Under the pieces are notes generated by a model. It made no database searches. It had not been told where the DNA came from and was given only the letters and a program-made list of their open reading frames with translations. From the NCBI GenBank assembly GCA_949878435.1, contig CATLAK010000006.1, positions 1 through 64,000 on the forward strand: a stretch of 64,000 nt of DNA. The letters are read 5' to 3'. The translations under genes were made by a program, and so were the position numbers. Source of the DNA: an uncultured Lachnospiraceae bacterium (lineage in GTDB: Bacteria; Bacillota; Clostridia; Lachnospirales; Lachnospiraceae). Positions 43,109-52,280 of the stretch are shown piece after piece (the first letter of the stretch is position 1; every line of letters starts with the position of its first letter).

Positions 43109-43888
43109 TCAATCCTTTCCTCTTTTGTTTTGAAGATATGCATTCATACGCTCACGTATCTGCCTAAACTGTTCCTGCGTCTTTTGATTTTCGGAGTAAA
43201 AATCCATCAACTGCCTTACATATCCCTGCTCCATGACCAGCACAAGGCTTCTCGGATATACCAGCTCATACACCAGCGAAATATGCCCCACCACATGATC
43301 TGCGGGCGTCCTTTTCAGACTGCGCAACACTGCATGCCCTTCCTTAAATGCCTCCATGACCTCTTTACTCACCTCTGCGGTACGAAGTTCCCTGGTAGAA
43401 ACATTATAAATCTCCTCAAGCGGAAATTCCACATTCACCTTAAGGATATCAATCTTGTCCCCATCCCGCAAAATCTGACAGAACATCTTCGTCCTCTCAT
43501 CCAATCCTTCCGGCAGCCGGTACGCACTATGATTCGCCACTGCCTCCTTAATCAGCCCATCTTCCCTCTCATCGTCTAAATAATCCCTAATCTTTCCCTG
43601 CCCAAACAAAATTTCCGCGCCATACATGGCATGATCGATAGATTTAGCATCCGCAAATGTTCCATATTGCCTCAGCTGCTCAAACCTTCCGATATCATGC
43701 AGCATCCCGATCAGCCACGCCAGAGAACACTCCTCCTCCCTAAGATGCAAAGAACACGCAATATCCTCACAAAGCTCACTGACCCGGTATGTATGCTCAA
43801 TTTTCAACCTCACTTTCTCATCCCTGCTGTCATAACTATCCACATAACCTCTAAAAACCTTTAAAACTTTCTGTCTATCAATCTCCAT
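43109..43888 (-). CDS. HD-domain phosphohydrolase
   Basis: 259 residues from ATG 43888 with GGAGG about 11 bases upstream. HD motif residues: IEHTYRVSE, LIGMLHDIGRF, DHAMYGAEIL, and AVANHSAY, with a further D in GDKIDILK. Members cleave phosphate esters of nucleotides or signalling nucleotides using a divalent metal pair. Neither PAS nor GYP motif is present. It is coupled to the HAD hydrolase, which may suggest a nucleotide salvage or house-cleaning pair. Confidence 0.88.
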   Translation of the reverse strand: MEIDRQKVLKVFRGYVDSYDSRDEKVRLKIEHTYRVSELCEDIACSLHLREEECSLAWLIGMLHDIGRFEQLRQYGTFADAKSIDHAMYGAEILFGQGKIRDYLDDEREDGLIKEAVANHSAYRLPEGLDERTKMFCQILRDGDKIDILKVNVEFPLEEIYNVSTRELRTAEVSKEVMEAFKEGHAVLRSLKRTPADHVVGHISLVYELVYPRSLVLVMEQGYVRQLMDFYSENQKTQEQFRQIRERMNAYLQNKRGKD

Positions 43889-43936
43889 AATCAAACATGC
43901 CTCCACAATTTTAATCCAGTGTATCACTAATGCCCT

Positions 43937-44074
43937 ACATTTTCAAACAGCTAAATGCATTCTGTTAGTGAAATCCGATTCTTGAGAAAAGACTTGAAAC
44001 GATATAATACACTGTCGCCTGTGCCTAAGTCCGCTTCCTGCCCCGAGTCACTGCCACCTTGCCCGCGCCGGTCT
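43937..44074. repeat. Palindromic repeat element, copy C (truncated half)
   Basis: Matches the right half of copy A: TTTCAAACAGCTAAATGCA, then TTCTGTTAGTGAAATCCGATT and GAGAAAAGACTTGAAAC, followed by arm-like sequence related to but diverged from copy A's (CCCCGAGTCACTGCCACCTTGCC vs copy A CCCCGTGTCACTGC). The left arm is missing, so no palindrome remains. It fills most of the gap 43889-44200 between divergent genes; otherwise I see only an AT-rich stretch (44140-44185) before the DUF362 gene. Confidence 0.75.
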
Positions 44075-44200
44075 GTCGCCTACGCCTGTGCTGCTGTCAT
44101 GCCCTTGCAGGCGGAACTGCCACAAATTCCTTTTCAAATTTTCAGCAGAGTGCTAAAATATAACAATATTAAAACGCATTATAACTGAAAGGAAATTTAT

Positions 44201-45316
44201 ATGATCCAGACACTCTATCATGTACCTGAATATAAAGAAGAACTTATTTACGACGCTGTCTGCAAAGCCATGGACGCTCTCTCTATCGCCCAGGATATGC
44301 ATCCGGACTTAAAAGTTGTGATAAAGCCTAACCTTGTAATGGCAAAAAGTCCCGATTTTCCCGCCACCACCCATCCGCTTGTGATAAAAGCAGTGGTCCG
44401 CTGGCTGCAGGCGCATGGGGTAAGTCATATCACGCTGGCAGAAAGTTCCGGCGGACTTTACAATGCAGAACATATGAAAAACGTCTATCAAGTCTGCGGC
44501 ATGAAACAGTTATCGCCCGATGTTACGCTTAATATGGATTTTTCTGCGCAGACAGTCAACTGCCGCGAGGGCTTTGCCAATCATTCCTTCCATTTGATTA
44601 CCCCTATTTTAAATGCCGATTATATCATCAATATCTGCAAATTAAAGACTCACGCCATGACCGGCTATTCCGGCGGTATCAAGAATCTGTTCGGTACCAT
44701 TCCCGGTCTGGAAAAACCCCAGATGCACTATCGCTGGCCCGATATCCGGGACTTTTCCCGCATGCTCCTTGAACTTGCACAGACGGTAAATCCCCAGCTC
44801 ACAATTATAGATGCCATCGATGCCATGGAAGGGAATGGACCCACAGGCGGCACTTCCCATCCCCTTCATCTCCTCCTTGCTGCAAGAGATTTCTACACCC
44901 AGGATTATTTTGCCGCCGGTCTTATGAAACTTGACCCTATGGAAATCGAAATGATAAAGCAGGCTGTGGATGCCGGTCTTGCTAAACCTTGCGAAATTGA
45001 ACTTGCAGGCGATCCGGTACCGGATGATCTGACTCCTTTTCAAGTACCGGACAGCAAGAAACTGGACTTTACCGGCTCCCTTCCCGGCTTTTTACATAAG
45101 CCCTTTGTTTTTATTGTAAAAAGGCTTTTTAAATCCTATCCTCAGCTGAATAAAGAACTTTGTGTAGGATGCGGAAAGTGTGCGGAAAGCTGTCCCGCCC
45201 ACATCATCAAAATCGAAAACAAGAAAGCAATCTTCAAAAAAAAGGGCTGCATTTCCTGCTTTTGCTGTCAGGAAATGTGCCCTATGAAAGCAATTTCTGT
45301 AAAAAAGGCCTTGTAA
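44201..45316 (+). CDS. DUF362 protein with C-terminal 2[4Fe-4S] ferredoxin domain
   Basis: 371 residues. DUF362 region about 20-280 (KVVIKPNLVMAKSP, TLAESSGG, INICKLKTHAMTGYSGGIKNLFG, DAIDAMEGNGPTGG); ferredoxin motifs CVGCGKCAESCP and CISCFCCQEMCP at about 315-360. These proteins are believed to be Fe-S redox or metal-handling proteins, but no activity is established. Its 3' end forms part of a terminator facing the convergent copA gene. Confidence 0.88.
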   Translation: MIQTLYHVPEYKEELIYDAVCKAMDALSIAQDMHPDLKVVIKPNLVMAKSPDFPATTHPLVIKAVVRWLQAHGVSHITLAESSGGLYNAEHMKNVYQVCGMKQLSPDVTLNMDFSAQTVNCREGFANHSFHLITPILNADYIINICKLKTHAMTGYSGGIKNLFGTIPGLEKPQMHYRWPDIRDFSRMLLELAQTVNPQLTIIDAIDAMEGNGPTGGTSHPLHLLLAARDFYTQDYFAAGLMKLDPMEIEMIKQAVDAGLAKPCEIELAGDPVPDDLTPFQVPDSKKLDFTGSLPGFLHKPFVFIVKRLFKSYPQLNKELCVGCGKCAESCPAHIIKIENKKAIFKKKGCISCFCCQEMCPMKAISVKKAL

Positions 45317-45331
45317 AAGGTCTTTTTTATT
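45301..45331 (+). terminator. Terminator of the DUF362 gene
   Basis: AAAAAGGCCTT / AAGGTCTTTTTT stem-loop spanning the TAA stop, ending in a T run; it lies in the last bases before the end of copA. Confidence 0.7.
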
Positions 45332-45536
45332 TGATTTGTGTCACCTCATAGCCAGCCTCTGTCACAGCTGTTTTGAGCATTTCATCTGTCACCTGTTCCT
45401 CCAGGACTACCTCAGCGCTTTTATTTTCAAGGCTCATTGTGACGCTTTCCACTCCAGGTATTTCTTCCAGCGCCTTCTGCACTCTTCCGGTGCAGTGACC
45501 GCACATCATTCCCTCAATTGTTATTACTTTGTTCAT
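45327..45536 (-). CDS. copZ: CopZ-like copper chaperone, probable internal start within copA
   Basis: In-frame internal ATG at 45536 with a perfect AAGGAGG 8 bases upstream. The predicted product is 69 residues, beginning MNKVITIEGMMCGHC, the normal start of free CopZ proteins. It shares the reading frame with the copA C-terminus. Nested translation is inferred from the ribosome site only. Confidence 0.5.
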   Translation of the reverse strand: MNKVITIEGMMCGHCTGRVQKALEEIPGVESVTMSLENKSAEVVLEEQVTDEMLKTAVTEAGYEVTQIK

Positions 45537-47957
45537 CTTTCTTTCCTCCTTTTTCTTTTCATCTTTCAATTTATTTTGTTCTTCTAAATCCTTTCCCTCT
45601 TCATAGGAATGGGATTTAAACCGCCTAAGACGCAGCGCATTCCCCACCACAAACAGGCTGCTCAGGCTCATAGCTGCCGCCCCGAACATAGGATTTAACC
45701 GGATTCCAAAAACAGGATACCATACCCCTGCTGCCAGCGGAATACCAATAACATTATAAAAAAATGCCCAAAACAGATTTTCTTTGATATTGGTAATGAC
45801 AGCGCGGCTTAATCGGATTGCTGTGATGGCATCTGTAAGTCTGCTCTTCATCAATATGATATCCGCACTGTCAATGGCGACATCCGTACCTGCGCCAATG
45901 GCGATTCCCACATCTGCCGCTGCCAGTGCAGGGGCGTCATTGATGCCGTCACCGATCATCGCAACTTTCTTTCCCTGCTTCTGCAGTTTTCGGATTTCCT
46001 TTTCTTTATCCTCCGGAAGGACCTGCGCGACCACTTGATTGATATTCAGTTTCTTTTGCACCGCCTGGGCTGTACGTCGGTTGTCTCCGGTTAACATAAC
46101 TACATCTATTTTCATTTCATGCAGTTCTTCTATTGCTTTGACCGAAGAAACCTTTACCGTATCCGCAACTGCTATGATTGCGGATAATTTCTGATTTACC
46201 GCAAATAACAGCGGTGTTTTCCCATCTTCCGACAGGGCATCCATGGCATTTTTCTGTTCTTCGGATAAAGTAACTCCGTTTTCTTCCATAAATCCCATAT
46301 TTCCGGCAAGGCACTTTTCTTTGCCGCAGTTTCCCATAACGCCTTTTCCAAAAACTGCCTTAAAGTCTTCCGCCTTGGGAATAGAAATATTTTCTGCCTT
46401 CGCCTCGCTTACGATGGCTTCTGCAAGGGGATGCTCGCTAGGCTTTTCGATTGCCGCTGCAAAGGCTAGAATCTGGCTGGACGTCAAATCCTTTTCAAAC
46501 TGAAGGATATCCGTGACTTTAGGTTTTCCCTCCGTAATCGTGCCTGTTTTATCCAGTACCACCGTATCGATATCTCTTGCCGACTGTAGGGCATCTCCTG
46601 ATTTGATTAAAATACCGTTCTTCGCCCCTACTCCGGTTCCCACCATAATCGCCACCGGTGTGGCGAGCCCAAGGGCACAGGGACAGGAAATCACCAGCAC
46701 TGCAATTGCACTGGATATGGCTGCTTCAAAACCGCCTCCCGCCACCATCCAGACTAAGAAGGTTACAGCGGCGATTCCCATCACTGCCGGTACGAAAACA
46801 CCAGCTATCTTATCCGCCATTCTGGCGATCGGCGCCTTGGAGGAAGATGCCTCTTCCACCAGGCGTATAATCTGCGACAGCGTCGTGTCTTCTCCTACCT
46901 TGACTGCCCTGCAGACCAGGCGTCCCGCCTTGTTCATAGTGGCGGATACCACTGTATCTCCGGGCTGCTTCTCTACCGGAATGCTCTCTCCTGTGATTGC
47001 CGCTTCATTGACGCTGGAAGTACCCTCCACCACAATGCCGTCCACCGGGATTAAACTTCCTGGTTTTACCACGAATAAATCATCCCGCAAAAGCTGCTGG
47101 GTCGGAATCTCTTTTTCCTCACCGTTCTCCATAAGAAGGATTGCGGTTTTGGGGGACAAATCCATCAGTTTCTCTATCGCCTCACTGGTCTTTCCCTTAG
47201 ACCTGGTCTCTAAATATTTTCCCACCGTAATAAGCGCCAATATCATTCCTGCCGATTCAAAGTATAAATCAGAGGCATAACGCGCAACCAGCGCCTCATC
47301 TCCATGCCCTAATCCATATCCGATCCGGTAAATGGCAAAAATGCCATACACCAACGCAGCGCCGGATCCGATTGCAATCAGACTGTCCATATTAGGACTC
47401 AAATGAAAAAGTGTCTTGAATCCAGTATGATAATATTTCCGGTTTACATAAATAATCGGCAATGTCAGTAAAAACTGAGTAAACGCAAAGGTCAGCGCAT
47501 TCTCATTGCCATGGAACAGCTTCATGAAAAACTCCGGCACAGGCAGATGCAGCCACATAAAGAACATGTGATGCATAGATACAATCATCAAAAGAATCAT
47601 GAAAATGATTGAAATAATAAGCCTGGTCCGCATCTCCTTATTTTCTTTTTTCCCCTTTAGTGATTCGCACATCAGCTGACCTTTGGTATCTGCTGTTCCC
47701 GCCCTGCCGCCTCTGCCATCTTCCCTTCCTGTATGTCCATCCGCCTGATTCAGGCTGGCGCCGTATCCTGCCTTCTCCACCGCATCTATGACCTGACTTT
47801 CTGTGCAGAGTGCTTCATCGTAAACCACCTGCATGCTGTTGGTGAGCAGATTGACCGTGACCTCCTCCATACCGGGCAGCTTGCACACACTTTTTTCCAC
47901 ATGGGAAGAACAAGCCGAACAGGTCATGCCAGTCACCGCATATTTTTCCTTTCTCAT
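45327..47957 (-). CDS. copA: Copper-exporting P1B-ATPase with N-terminal HMA and C-terminally fused CopZ-like HMA
   Basis: 876 residues from ATG 47957 (GGAGGAAACC upstream; the earlier ATG overlaps that site). N-terminal HMA with GMTCSACSSHVEKS at about 11-20, then eight membrane segments, TGES, the copper site CPC in VISCPCALGLATP, DKTGTITEGKP, TGDNRRTAQ, GDGINDAPAL. After the last membrane helices a Lys/Glu linker (about 785-806) leads to a 69-residue domain with GMMCGHCTGRVQ that is a CopZ-type chaperone in all respects. The linker DNA encodes AAGGAGGAAAGAAAG-ATG in frame, so free CopZ may also be made. It lies downstream of csoR, in the same direction. Confidence 0.95.
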   Translation of the reverse strand: MRKEKYAVTGMTCSACSSHVEKSVCKLPGMEEVTVNLLTNSMQVVYDEALCTESQVIDAVEKAGYGASLNQADGHTGREDGRGGRAGTADTKGQLMCESLKGKKENKEMRTRLIISIIFMILLMIVSMHHMFFMWLHLPVPEFFMKLFHGNENALTFAFTQFLLTLPIIYVNRKYYHTGFKTLFHLSPNMDSLIAIGSGAALVYGIFAIYRIGYGLGHGDEALVARYASDLYFESAGMILALITVGKYLETRSKGKTSEAIEKLMDLSPKTAILLMENGEEKEIPTQQLLRDDLFVVKPGSLIPVDGIVVEGTSSVNEAAITGESIPVEKQPGDTVVSATMNKAGRLVCRAVKVGEDTTLSQIIRLVEEASSSKAPIARMADKIAGVFVPAVMGIAAVTFLVWMVAGGGFEAAISSAIAVLVISCPCALGLATPVAIMVGTGVGAKNGILIKSGDALQSARDIDTVVLDKTGTITEGKPKVTDILQFEKDLTSSQILAFAAAIEKPSEHPLAEAIVSEAKAENISIPKAEDFKAVFGKGVMGNCGKEKCLAGNMGFMEENGVTLSEEQKNAMDALSEDGKTPLLFAVNQKLSAIIAVADTVKVSSVKAIEELHEMKIDVVMLTGDNRRTAQAVQKKLNINQVVAQVLPEDKEKEIRKLQKQGKKVAMIGDGINDAPALAAADVGIAIGAGTDVAIDSADIILMKSRLTDAITAIRLSRAVITNIKENLFWAFFYNVIGIPLAAGVWYPVFGIRLNPMFGAAAMSLSSLFVVGNALRLRRFKSHSYEEGKDLEEQNKLKDEKKKEERKMNKVITIEGMMCGHCTGRVQKALEEIPGVESVTMSLENKSAEVVLEEQVTDEMLKTAVTEAGYEVTQIK

Positions 47958-48042
47958 GGTTTCCTCCATTCCGAAGTGTCACAAATTCTTCCTTTTTCCT
48001 TATTCATCTAGTCTTGATATTCTTTGCACATTTTATCCCTGT

Positions 48043-48369
48043 TTACTTCAGCTTCTTGACAAGTTCTATCGTCTCATCCATAATCTTATCATTTCCATTT
48101 AAGACCTCTTCCACCACACAGGTTTCTAAATGTTCCTTCAACACAATATAGCCAAATCCCTGCAAAGCGCTTTCCACCGCCGCGACCTGCGTGAGAATAT
48201 CTCCGCAATAGCGGTTCTCCTCCAGCATCCTGCCAATTCCATTCAGCTGACCAATCATGCGGTTCAGCCTGTTCTTTAGATTTTTATGTTGTGCTGCACT
48301 TCTGGGCGTATGCTTCGTATGGCAGCAATTACCTGTGTTTCCCTCTTGTTGATCATTCGCTTCAAACAT
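48043..48369 (-). CDS. csoR: Copper-sensing repressor CsoR
   Basis: 108 residues from ATG 48369 (GGAGGT 7 bases before it; the preceding ATG abuts the ribosome site). DUF156 fold of three helices: LKNRLNRMIGQLNGIGRMLEENRYCGDIL, then LKEHLETCV. The Cys-His-Cys copper ligands are those in RYCGD and EHLETC. A His/Cys-rich N-terminal tail (NCCHTKH) is extra. It represses the csoR-copA operon until Cu(I) binds. copA begins 86 bp downstream. Confidence 0.95.
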   Translation of the reverse strand: MFEANDQQEGNTGNCCHTKHTPRSAAQHKNLKNRLNRMIGQLNGIGRMLEENRYCGDILTQVAAVESALQGFGYIVLKEHLETCVVEEVLNGNDKIMDETIELVKKLK

Positions 48370-48420
48370 ATTCATACCTCCTGTACCCTATGGATTATTT
48401 TCGGAATACCACTTCTTGCA

Positions 48421-48479
48421 AATACCCCTCATGGGTATTTTACATTTTATATAATATACCCCATATGGGTATATGTCAA
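48421..48479 (-). promoter_or_regulatory. csoR-copA promoter with two CsoR operators
   Basis: Minus strand TTGACA (48474-48479), 17 bases, TATTAT. The dyad TATACCCATATGGGGTATA (48455-48473) fills the spacer, and a second AATACCCATGAGGGGTATT (48421-48439) lies just downstream. Both match the G-tract dyad of CsoR sites. Confidence 0.88.
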
Positions 48480-48503
48480 GTGTTTATCAATGACTATATG
48501 CCA

Positions 48504-48541
48504 TAAAAAATGCTGCCAACCCTCTCAAGCTGACAGCATTT
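48504..48541 (-). terminator. Terminator of the heptad-repeat gene
   Basis: AAATGCTG / CAGCATTT stem with a 17-20 base loop, followed by TTTTTT on the minus strand. Confidence 0.75.
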
Positions 48542-48581
48542 ACTCTTCTCTCATTTTCATATTGGTCTCTTCACCTCTTCA

Positions 48582-49151
48582 TTAGGAACCCGCCCCTACA
48601 GCCGTTTTCCCATTATAAACTATGAACCGGCTTATTTTCCTGGCATTTTCCTGCGCCAGATCATAGGTCTTAGATATTTCAGTCTGCAGTGCAAACTCCA
48701 TCGTATCCATCTTGTCACGCACGTCTATCACAGTCAAACGTACTGCTTCGATTTTACCGCCCAGTTCCATATGCATATCATCCATCTTCGTGCGCATGTC
48801 ATCTATTTCTTCGTGAATTCCATCTATTTCTTTATGGATTCCACTTATCTCTTCATGGATTCCATCTATCTCTTCATGGATTCCATTTATCTCTTCATGG
48901 ATTCCATTTATCTCTTCATGGATTCCATTTATCTCTTCATGGATTCCATTTATCTCTTCATGGATTCCATCTATCTCTTCATGGATTCCATTTATCTCTT
49001 CATGGATTCCATTTATCTCTTCATGGATTCCATTTATCTCTTCATGGATTCCATCTATCTCTTCATGAATTCCACGTATCTCTCCATGCATTTCACTAAT
49101 TTCAGCATGCATATCATCCAGCCGGCTTAAAATCAATTCCGTATCCGTCAT
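48582..49151 (-). CDS. Long heptad-repeat coiled-coil protein
   Basis: 189 residues from ATG 49151 (GGAGGAAACAGG upstream). Residues about 13-130 are 17 contiguous heptads, mostly IHEEI(N/D/S)G, with Ile at both core positions, favouring a parallel trimer. The short C-terminal region (GGKIEAVRLTVIDVRDKMD...) is also helical. No membrane segment. The DNA is a tandem 21-bp repeat (48790-49085), so copy number may vary by slippage without breaking frame. Function unknown. Confidence 0.85.
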   Translation of the reverse strand: MTDTELILSRLDDMHAEISEMHGEIRGIHEEIDGIHEEINGIHEEINGIHEEINGIHEEIDGIHEEINGIHEEINGIHEEINGIHEEINGIHEEIDGIHEEISGIHKEIDGIHEEIDDMRTKMDDMHMELGGKIEAVRLTVIDVRDKMDTMEFALQTEISKTYDLAQENARKISRFIVYNGKTAVGAGS

Positions 49152-49388
49152 CCTGTTTCCTCCTTTCTCTCCGTACTTCTTTTTCATCCCCGAAATCTTT
49201 ACTTAAATCAAATTCCCAGATGCAAACAGTAAGGTATCTATCTCGATCCATTGCTTTCGGACATAAAAAAGTGTAGTTCCATCTTATCGGAAAAAAGATT
49301 ACATGTCAATCCATTTTAAGCTTTTAAAATTATAAAAATTCTGAAAAATTTCTGATGCTAAAAATCCTTTTTTCTATAGCTTACTCGT

Positions 49389-50213
49389 CTAAGCTGATTT
49401 TATCTTCTTGATTTTGTCATGGGCAAAAGATAGGTAAAACATTTGTATGCGCATTCTGTTTTCATTATATAAATCAATCGATTTATACAAATCTTTATAA
49501 TAATCAAACAAAATCCTTTTGGTCCGAATCGTCTGCTGAAATGTAATCTGCGTATCCACAAGGCTTCCTTTTGTCTTCACATAATAGTAAAGCGGCTTTG
49601 TTACGACACCCACCTTTCCCACGTATTGCAGATATTCAAGATTGAATCTGAAATCTTCGCACCAATCCAATTCCGGCGAGCAGGATAATCCAAACTTTTT
49701 TACGATATCCGCTTTAAAAAATTTATTCCACAGCACACCGAAATAAAAGTTTGCCGGTGCCTTCATCATATATTCAGCATATTTCATCCGTGTAATTACT
49801 TTTCCGCCCTCAATATGTCCTTTTGTAAAAAAACGTCTTCCCCTCACCCTGTAATAGTCGGAAATCACCATATCGCATCCATAAGTGACTGCTGTTTTCA
49901 CAAATTCCTCTGTCGCCTGCTTTGCCAGCCAGTCGTCACCGTCTACAAACTGAAGGAACGCTCCTTTTGCCTCCTGCATTCCTCTGTTCCTGCTGTCTGA
50001 AACCCCGCTGTTTGCCTTTCTTATATGCTTAAACCGCTCATCTTTAGCAGCATACTTCTCAATCACTTTTCCCGTGTGATCCGTGCTTCCGTCATCTATA
50101 ACTATAATTTCAATATTCCTATAACTTTGATTCTGGATGCTGCGCAGACATCTTTCAATGGTTCTCTCACCGTTGTAAACCGGTACAATTATGCTCACCA
50201 AAGGCTCTTCCAT
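49389..50213 (-). CDS. Family 2 glycosyltransferase
   Basis: 274 residues: SIIVPVYNGERTIERCL, IIVIDDGSTDHTG, NSGVSDSRNRGM, FVDGDDW metal motif, and a C-terminal helical region. Similar class to the 36656-37681 enzyme but with a shorter C-terminus, resembling EpsJ-like transferases. Cytoplasmic face. Acceptor unknown. Single gene, divergent from the glycolipid genes at 50441. Confidence 0.88.
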   Translation of the reverse strand: MEEPLVSIIVPVYNGERTIERCLRSIQNQSYRNIEIIVIDDGSTDHTGKVIEKYAAKDERFKHIRKANSGVSDSRNRGMQEAKGAFLQFVDGDDWLAKQATEEFVKTAVTYGCDMVISDYYRVRGRRFFTKGHIEGGKVITRMKYAEYMMKAPANFYFGVLWNKFFKADIVKKFGLSCSPELDWCEDFRFNLEYLQYVGKVGVVTKPLYYYVKTKGSLVDTQITFQQTIRTKRILFDYYKDLYKSIDLYNENRMRIQMFYLSFAHDKIKKIKSA

Positions 50214-50440
50214 TCAACCTCTACACCCTTCCATTGTATATACTTTTTTTAGAAACCTTATAACGCATTATATCACTTGAAAAATAAAAAAATGTAAACA
50301 AATCAGAATATTTTTATTAAATCTTCTTCATCCGTTTGTTGTGGCATAAAATGCTTTTTTCTGATATAGTATATTACGCAAAGCAGGCAGAGACATTTGT
50401 CATATCTCTCCCGAAATGCATATGAAGGAGTATTTTTATC

Positions 50441-51598
50441 ATGAAAGTATTGATATTGTCATGCAGTACTGGCGGCGGTCACAACGCTGCCGGCAAAGCA
50501 GTAAAAGAACGTCTTGAATATGAAGGGCATGAGGCTGTCCTTTTGGATCCCTTTACCTTGTCCAGCGAGCGCACCGCCCGGATCGTGGGCAATGCCTACA
50601 TAAAAATCGCCAGTCATATTCCAGGTTTTTTCGGATTTTTATACAAACTTGGAGGCGCTGTCAGCTCTTTCCGGCACAAGTCACCCGTTTACTATGCCAA
50701 CACCTTAATGGTAAAACATCTGAAACGTTTCCTCTCAGAAAATCACTTTGATGCCATTGTGACGCCTCACTTATTTCCGGCGGAAATGATAACTTGTATG
50801 AAACGCAGAAATATGGAAATTCCTCCTGCCATTGCAATCGCCACCGACTATACCTGCATTCCCTTTTGGGAAGAGACGCAATGTGATTACTACATCCTCC
50901 CCCATCCTGACCTCATAACAGAAAATACGGACCGAGGACTGCCGGAGGATAAACTATATCCTATCGGTATTCCAGTGGGAATGGCATTTTCAGAAAAGTC
51001 AGATAAATCCAAAGCAAAGGAAAGGCTTCATCTGCCCGCCGATAAACCGGTGTTCTTAATTATGAGCGGCAGTATGGGGTTTGGAAAAATGCATTTGTTT
51101 GTGTTTGAGCTGACAAGAAAACTTATTCACGACGAACAATTGATTATTATCTGCGGCAACAATCAAAAAATGTACCGTATCTTAAGGCGAACCTATAAAC
51201 GGAATAAAAATGTGCATGTCACCGGCTATACCGACCATGTGTCTGAATATATGGATGCCAGCGATGTTATCTTTACCAAACCCGGAGGACTTACCTCTAC
51301 AGAAGCCCTTGTTAAAAATATTCCTATCGTGCACACAGCCGCCATTCCCGGATGTGAAACCAAGAACAGCGAATTTTTTGCCGCCAGAGGACTTTCCCTT
51401 GCTTCAGAGCATATTCACACCCAGGTTTCCCAAGGAATAACACTTGCGGAGAATAAAGAAATACGAGCCGCTATGATCTCCACCCAAAGAAAATACGCAT
51501 TTCCAAATGCCTCCGCCGATCTCGTAAAAATACTCGCCGAAATCACAAAAGAGCGCCTCCCCCAAAAGGAGGATGCAGGAAAGGAGCCTATGCGATGA
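50441..51598 (+). CDS. MGDG synthase/UgtP-like glycosyltransferase (GT28)
   Basis: 385 residues. N-terminal LILSCSTGGGHNAAGKAV is the MGDG-synthase N-domain signature; the C-terminal domain has IMSGSMGFGKM, IICGNNQKMY, FTKPGGLTSTEAL and PIPGCE-type sugar-nucleotide contacts. Relatives transfer glucose or galactose from UDP-sugar to diacylglycerol, making membrane glycolipids or the lipoteichoic acid anchor. Followed with a 4-bp ATGA overlap by a PlsY-type acyltransferase, which supports lipid synthesis. Confidence 0.88.
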   Translation: MKVLILSCSTGGGHNAAGKAVKERLEYEGHEAVLLDPFTLSSERTARIVGNAYIKIASHIPGFFGFLYKLGGAVSSFRHKSPVYYANTLMVKHLKRFLSENHFDAIVTPHLFPAEMITCMKRRNMEIPPAIAIATDYTCIPFWEETQCDYYILPHPDLITENTDRGLPEDKLYPIGIPVGMAFSEKSDKSKAKERLHLPADKPVFLIMSGSMGFGKMHLFVFELTRKLIHDEQLIIICGNNQKMYRILRRTYKRNKNVHVTGYTDHVSEYMDASDVIFTKPGGLTSTEALVKNIPIVHTAAIPGCETKNSEFFAARGLSLASEHIHTQVSQGITLAENKEIRAAMISTQRKYAFPNASADLVKILAEITKERLPQKEDAGKEPMR

Positions 51599-52227
51599 AA
51601 GAATTATCATGGATGCCTTATTTACTTTGGTCCTTAATCGGCTATCTGTCCGGCAGTGTTCTGTATGGATATCTGATTCCCAAATATTTTAATCATCTTG
51701 ACGTTTGCAAAATAAGCGATGACGGCAACCCCGGCACGGCAAACGCTTACAAATATGCCGGCTTTTGGACTGGAACCGCCGTCCTCCTGTGTGAACTTCT
51801 GAAAGCCTTTTTTCCGGTATTCCTTGCTGCCCGCATGATTGATTCCGCAAGGCTCCCCTTTGCATTCGTCATGGCATCGCCTGTAGCCGGTCATGCTTTT
51901 TCCGCTTTTTTCAAAGGCAAAGGCGGCAAAGCCATTGCCGCCTCCTTCGGCGTCTTGCTGGCTCTGTTCCCAAATCTGTTTCCCTTTGCCGCACTCGCCC
52001 TGTTTTATATTCTGTTTTCAACGGTAATCATTATTTCACCGCACCTGTTCCGCTCTATTATAACCTTTCTTCTATTCACAGTGACAGTTTTCATTAAAGT
52101 ATCCGTCCCGTCCATCAGACTGGGCTGCGGACTGATTTCTGCCATCACAATCAAAAAACATTTGAAAAGCTTTAACGGCGAAGCTCTTAAAGTCCGCATG
52201 ATCTGGCAACGGAAGTTTTCTGGTTGA
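51595..52227 (+). CDS. plsY: PlsY-family glycerol-3-phosphate acyltransferase-like protein
   Basis: 210 residues, about five to seven membrane segments. PlsY motifs: SGSVLYGYLI, DDGNPGTANAYKYAG (phosphate loop), and GHAFSAFFKGKGGKA. PlsY acylates glycerol-3-phosphate with acyl-phosphate. The C-terminus beyond the core is longer and basic. Translationally coupled to the GT28 gene. Since a canonical plsY usually exists elsewhere with plsX partners, this may be a paralogue with a related role. Confidence 0.8.
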   Translation: MKELSWMPYLLWSLIGYLSGSVLYGYLIPKYFNHLDVCKISDDGNPGTANAYKYAGFWTGTAVLLCELLKAFFPVFLAARMIDSARLPFAFVMASPVAGHAFSAFFKGKGGKAIAASFGVLLALFPNLFPFAALALFYILFSTVIIISPHLFRSIITFLLFTVTVFIKVSVPSIRLGCGLISAITIKKHLKSFNGEALKVRMIWQRKFSG

Positions 52228-52280
52228 CCTCAAACATGCGCTGCCTCCATACAGCTTTGCAAAAATCGCATATTATCAAA

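Noticed and set aside
48771-49130. Plus-strand repeat frames (YLFMDSI and LSLHGFH types) across the heptad repeat
   Set aside because: They mirror the minus-strand coiled-coil gene, which has the ribosome site, initiation context and terminator.
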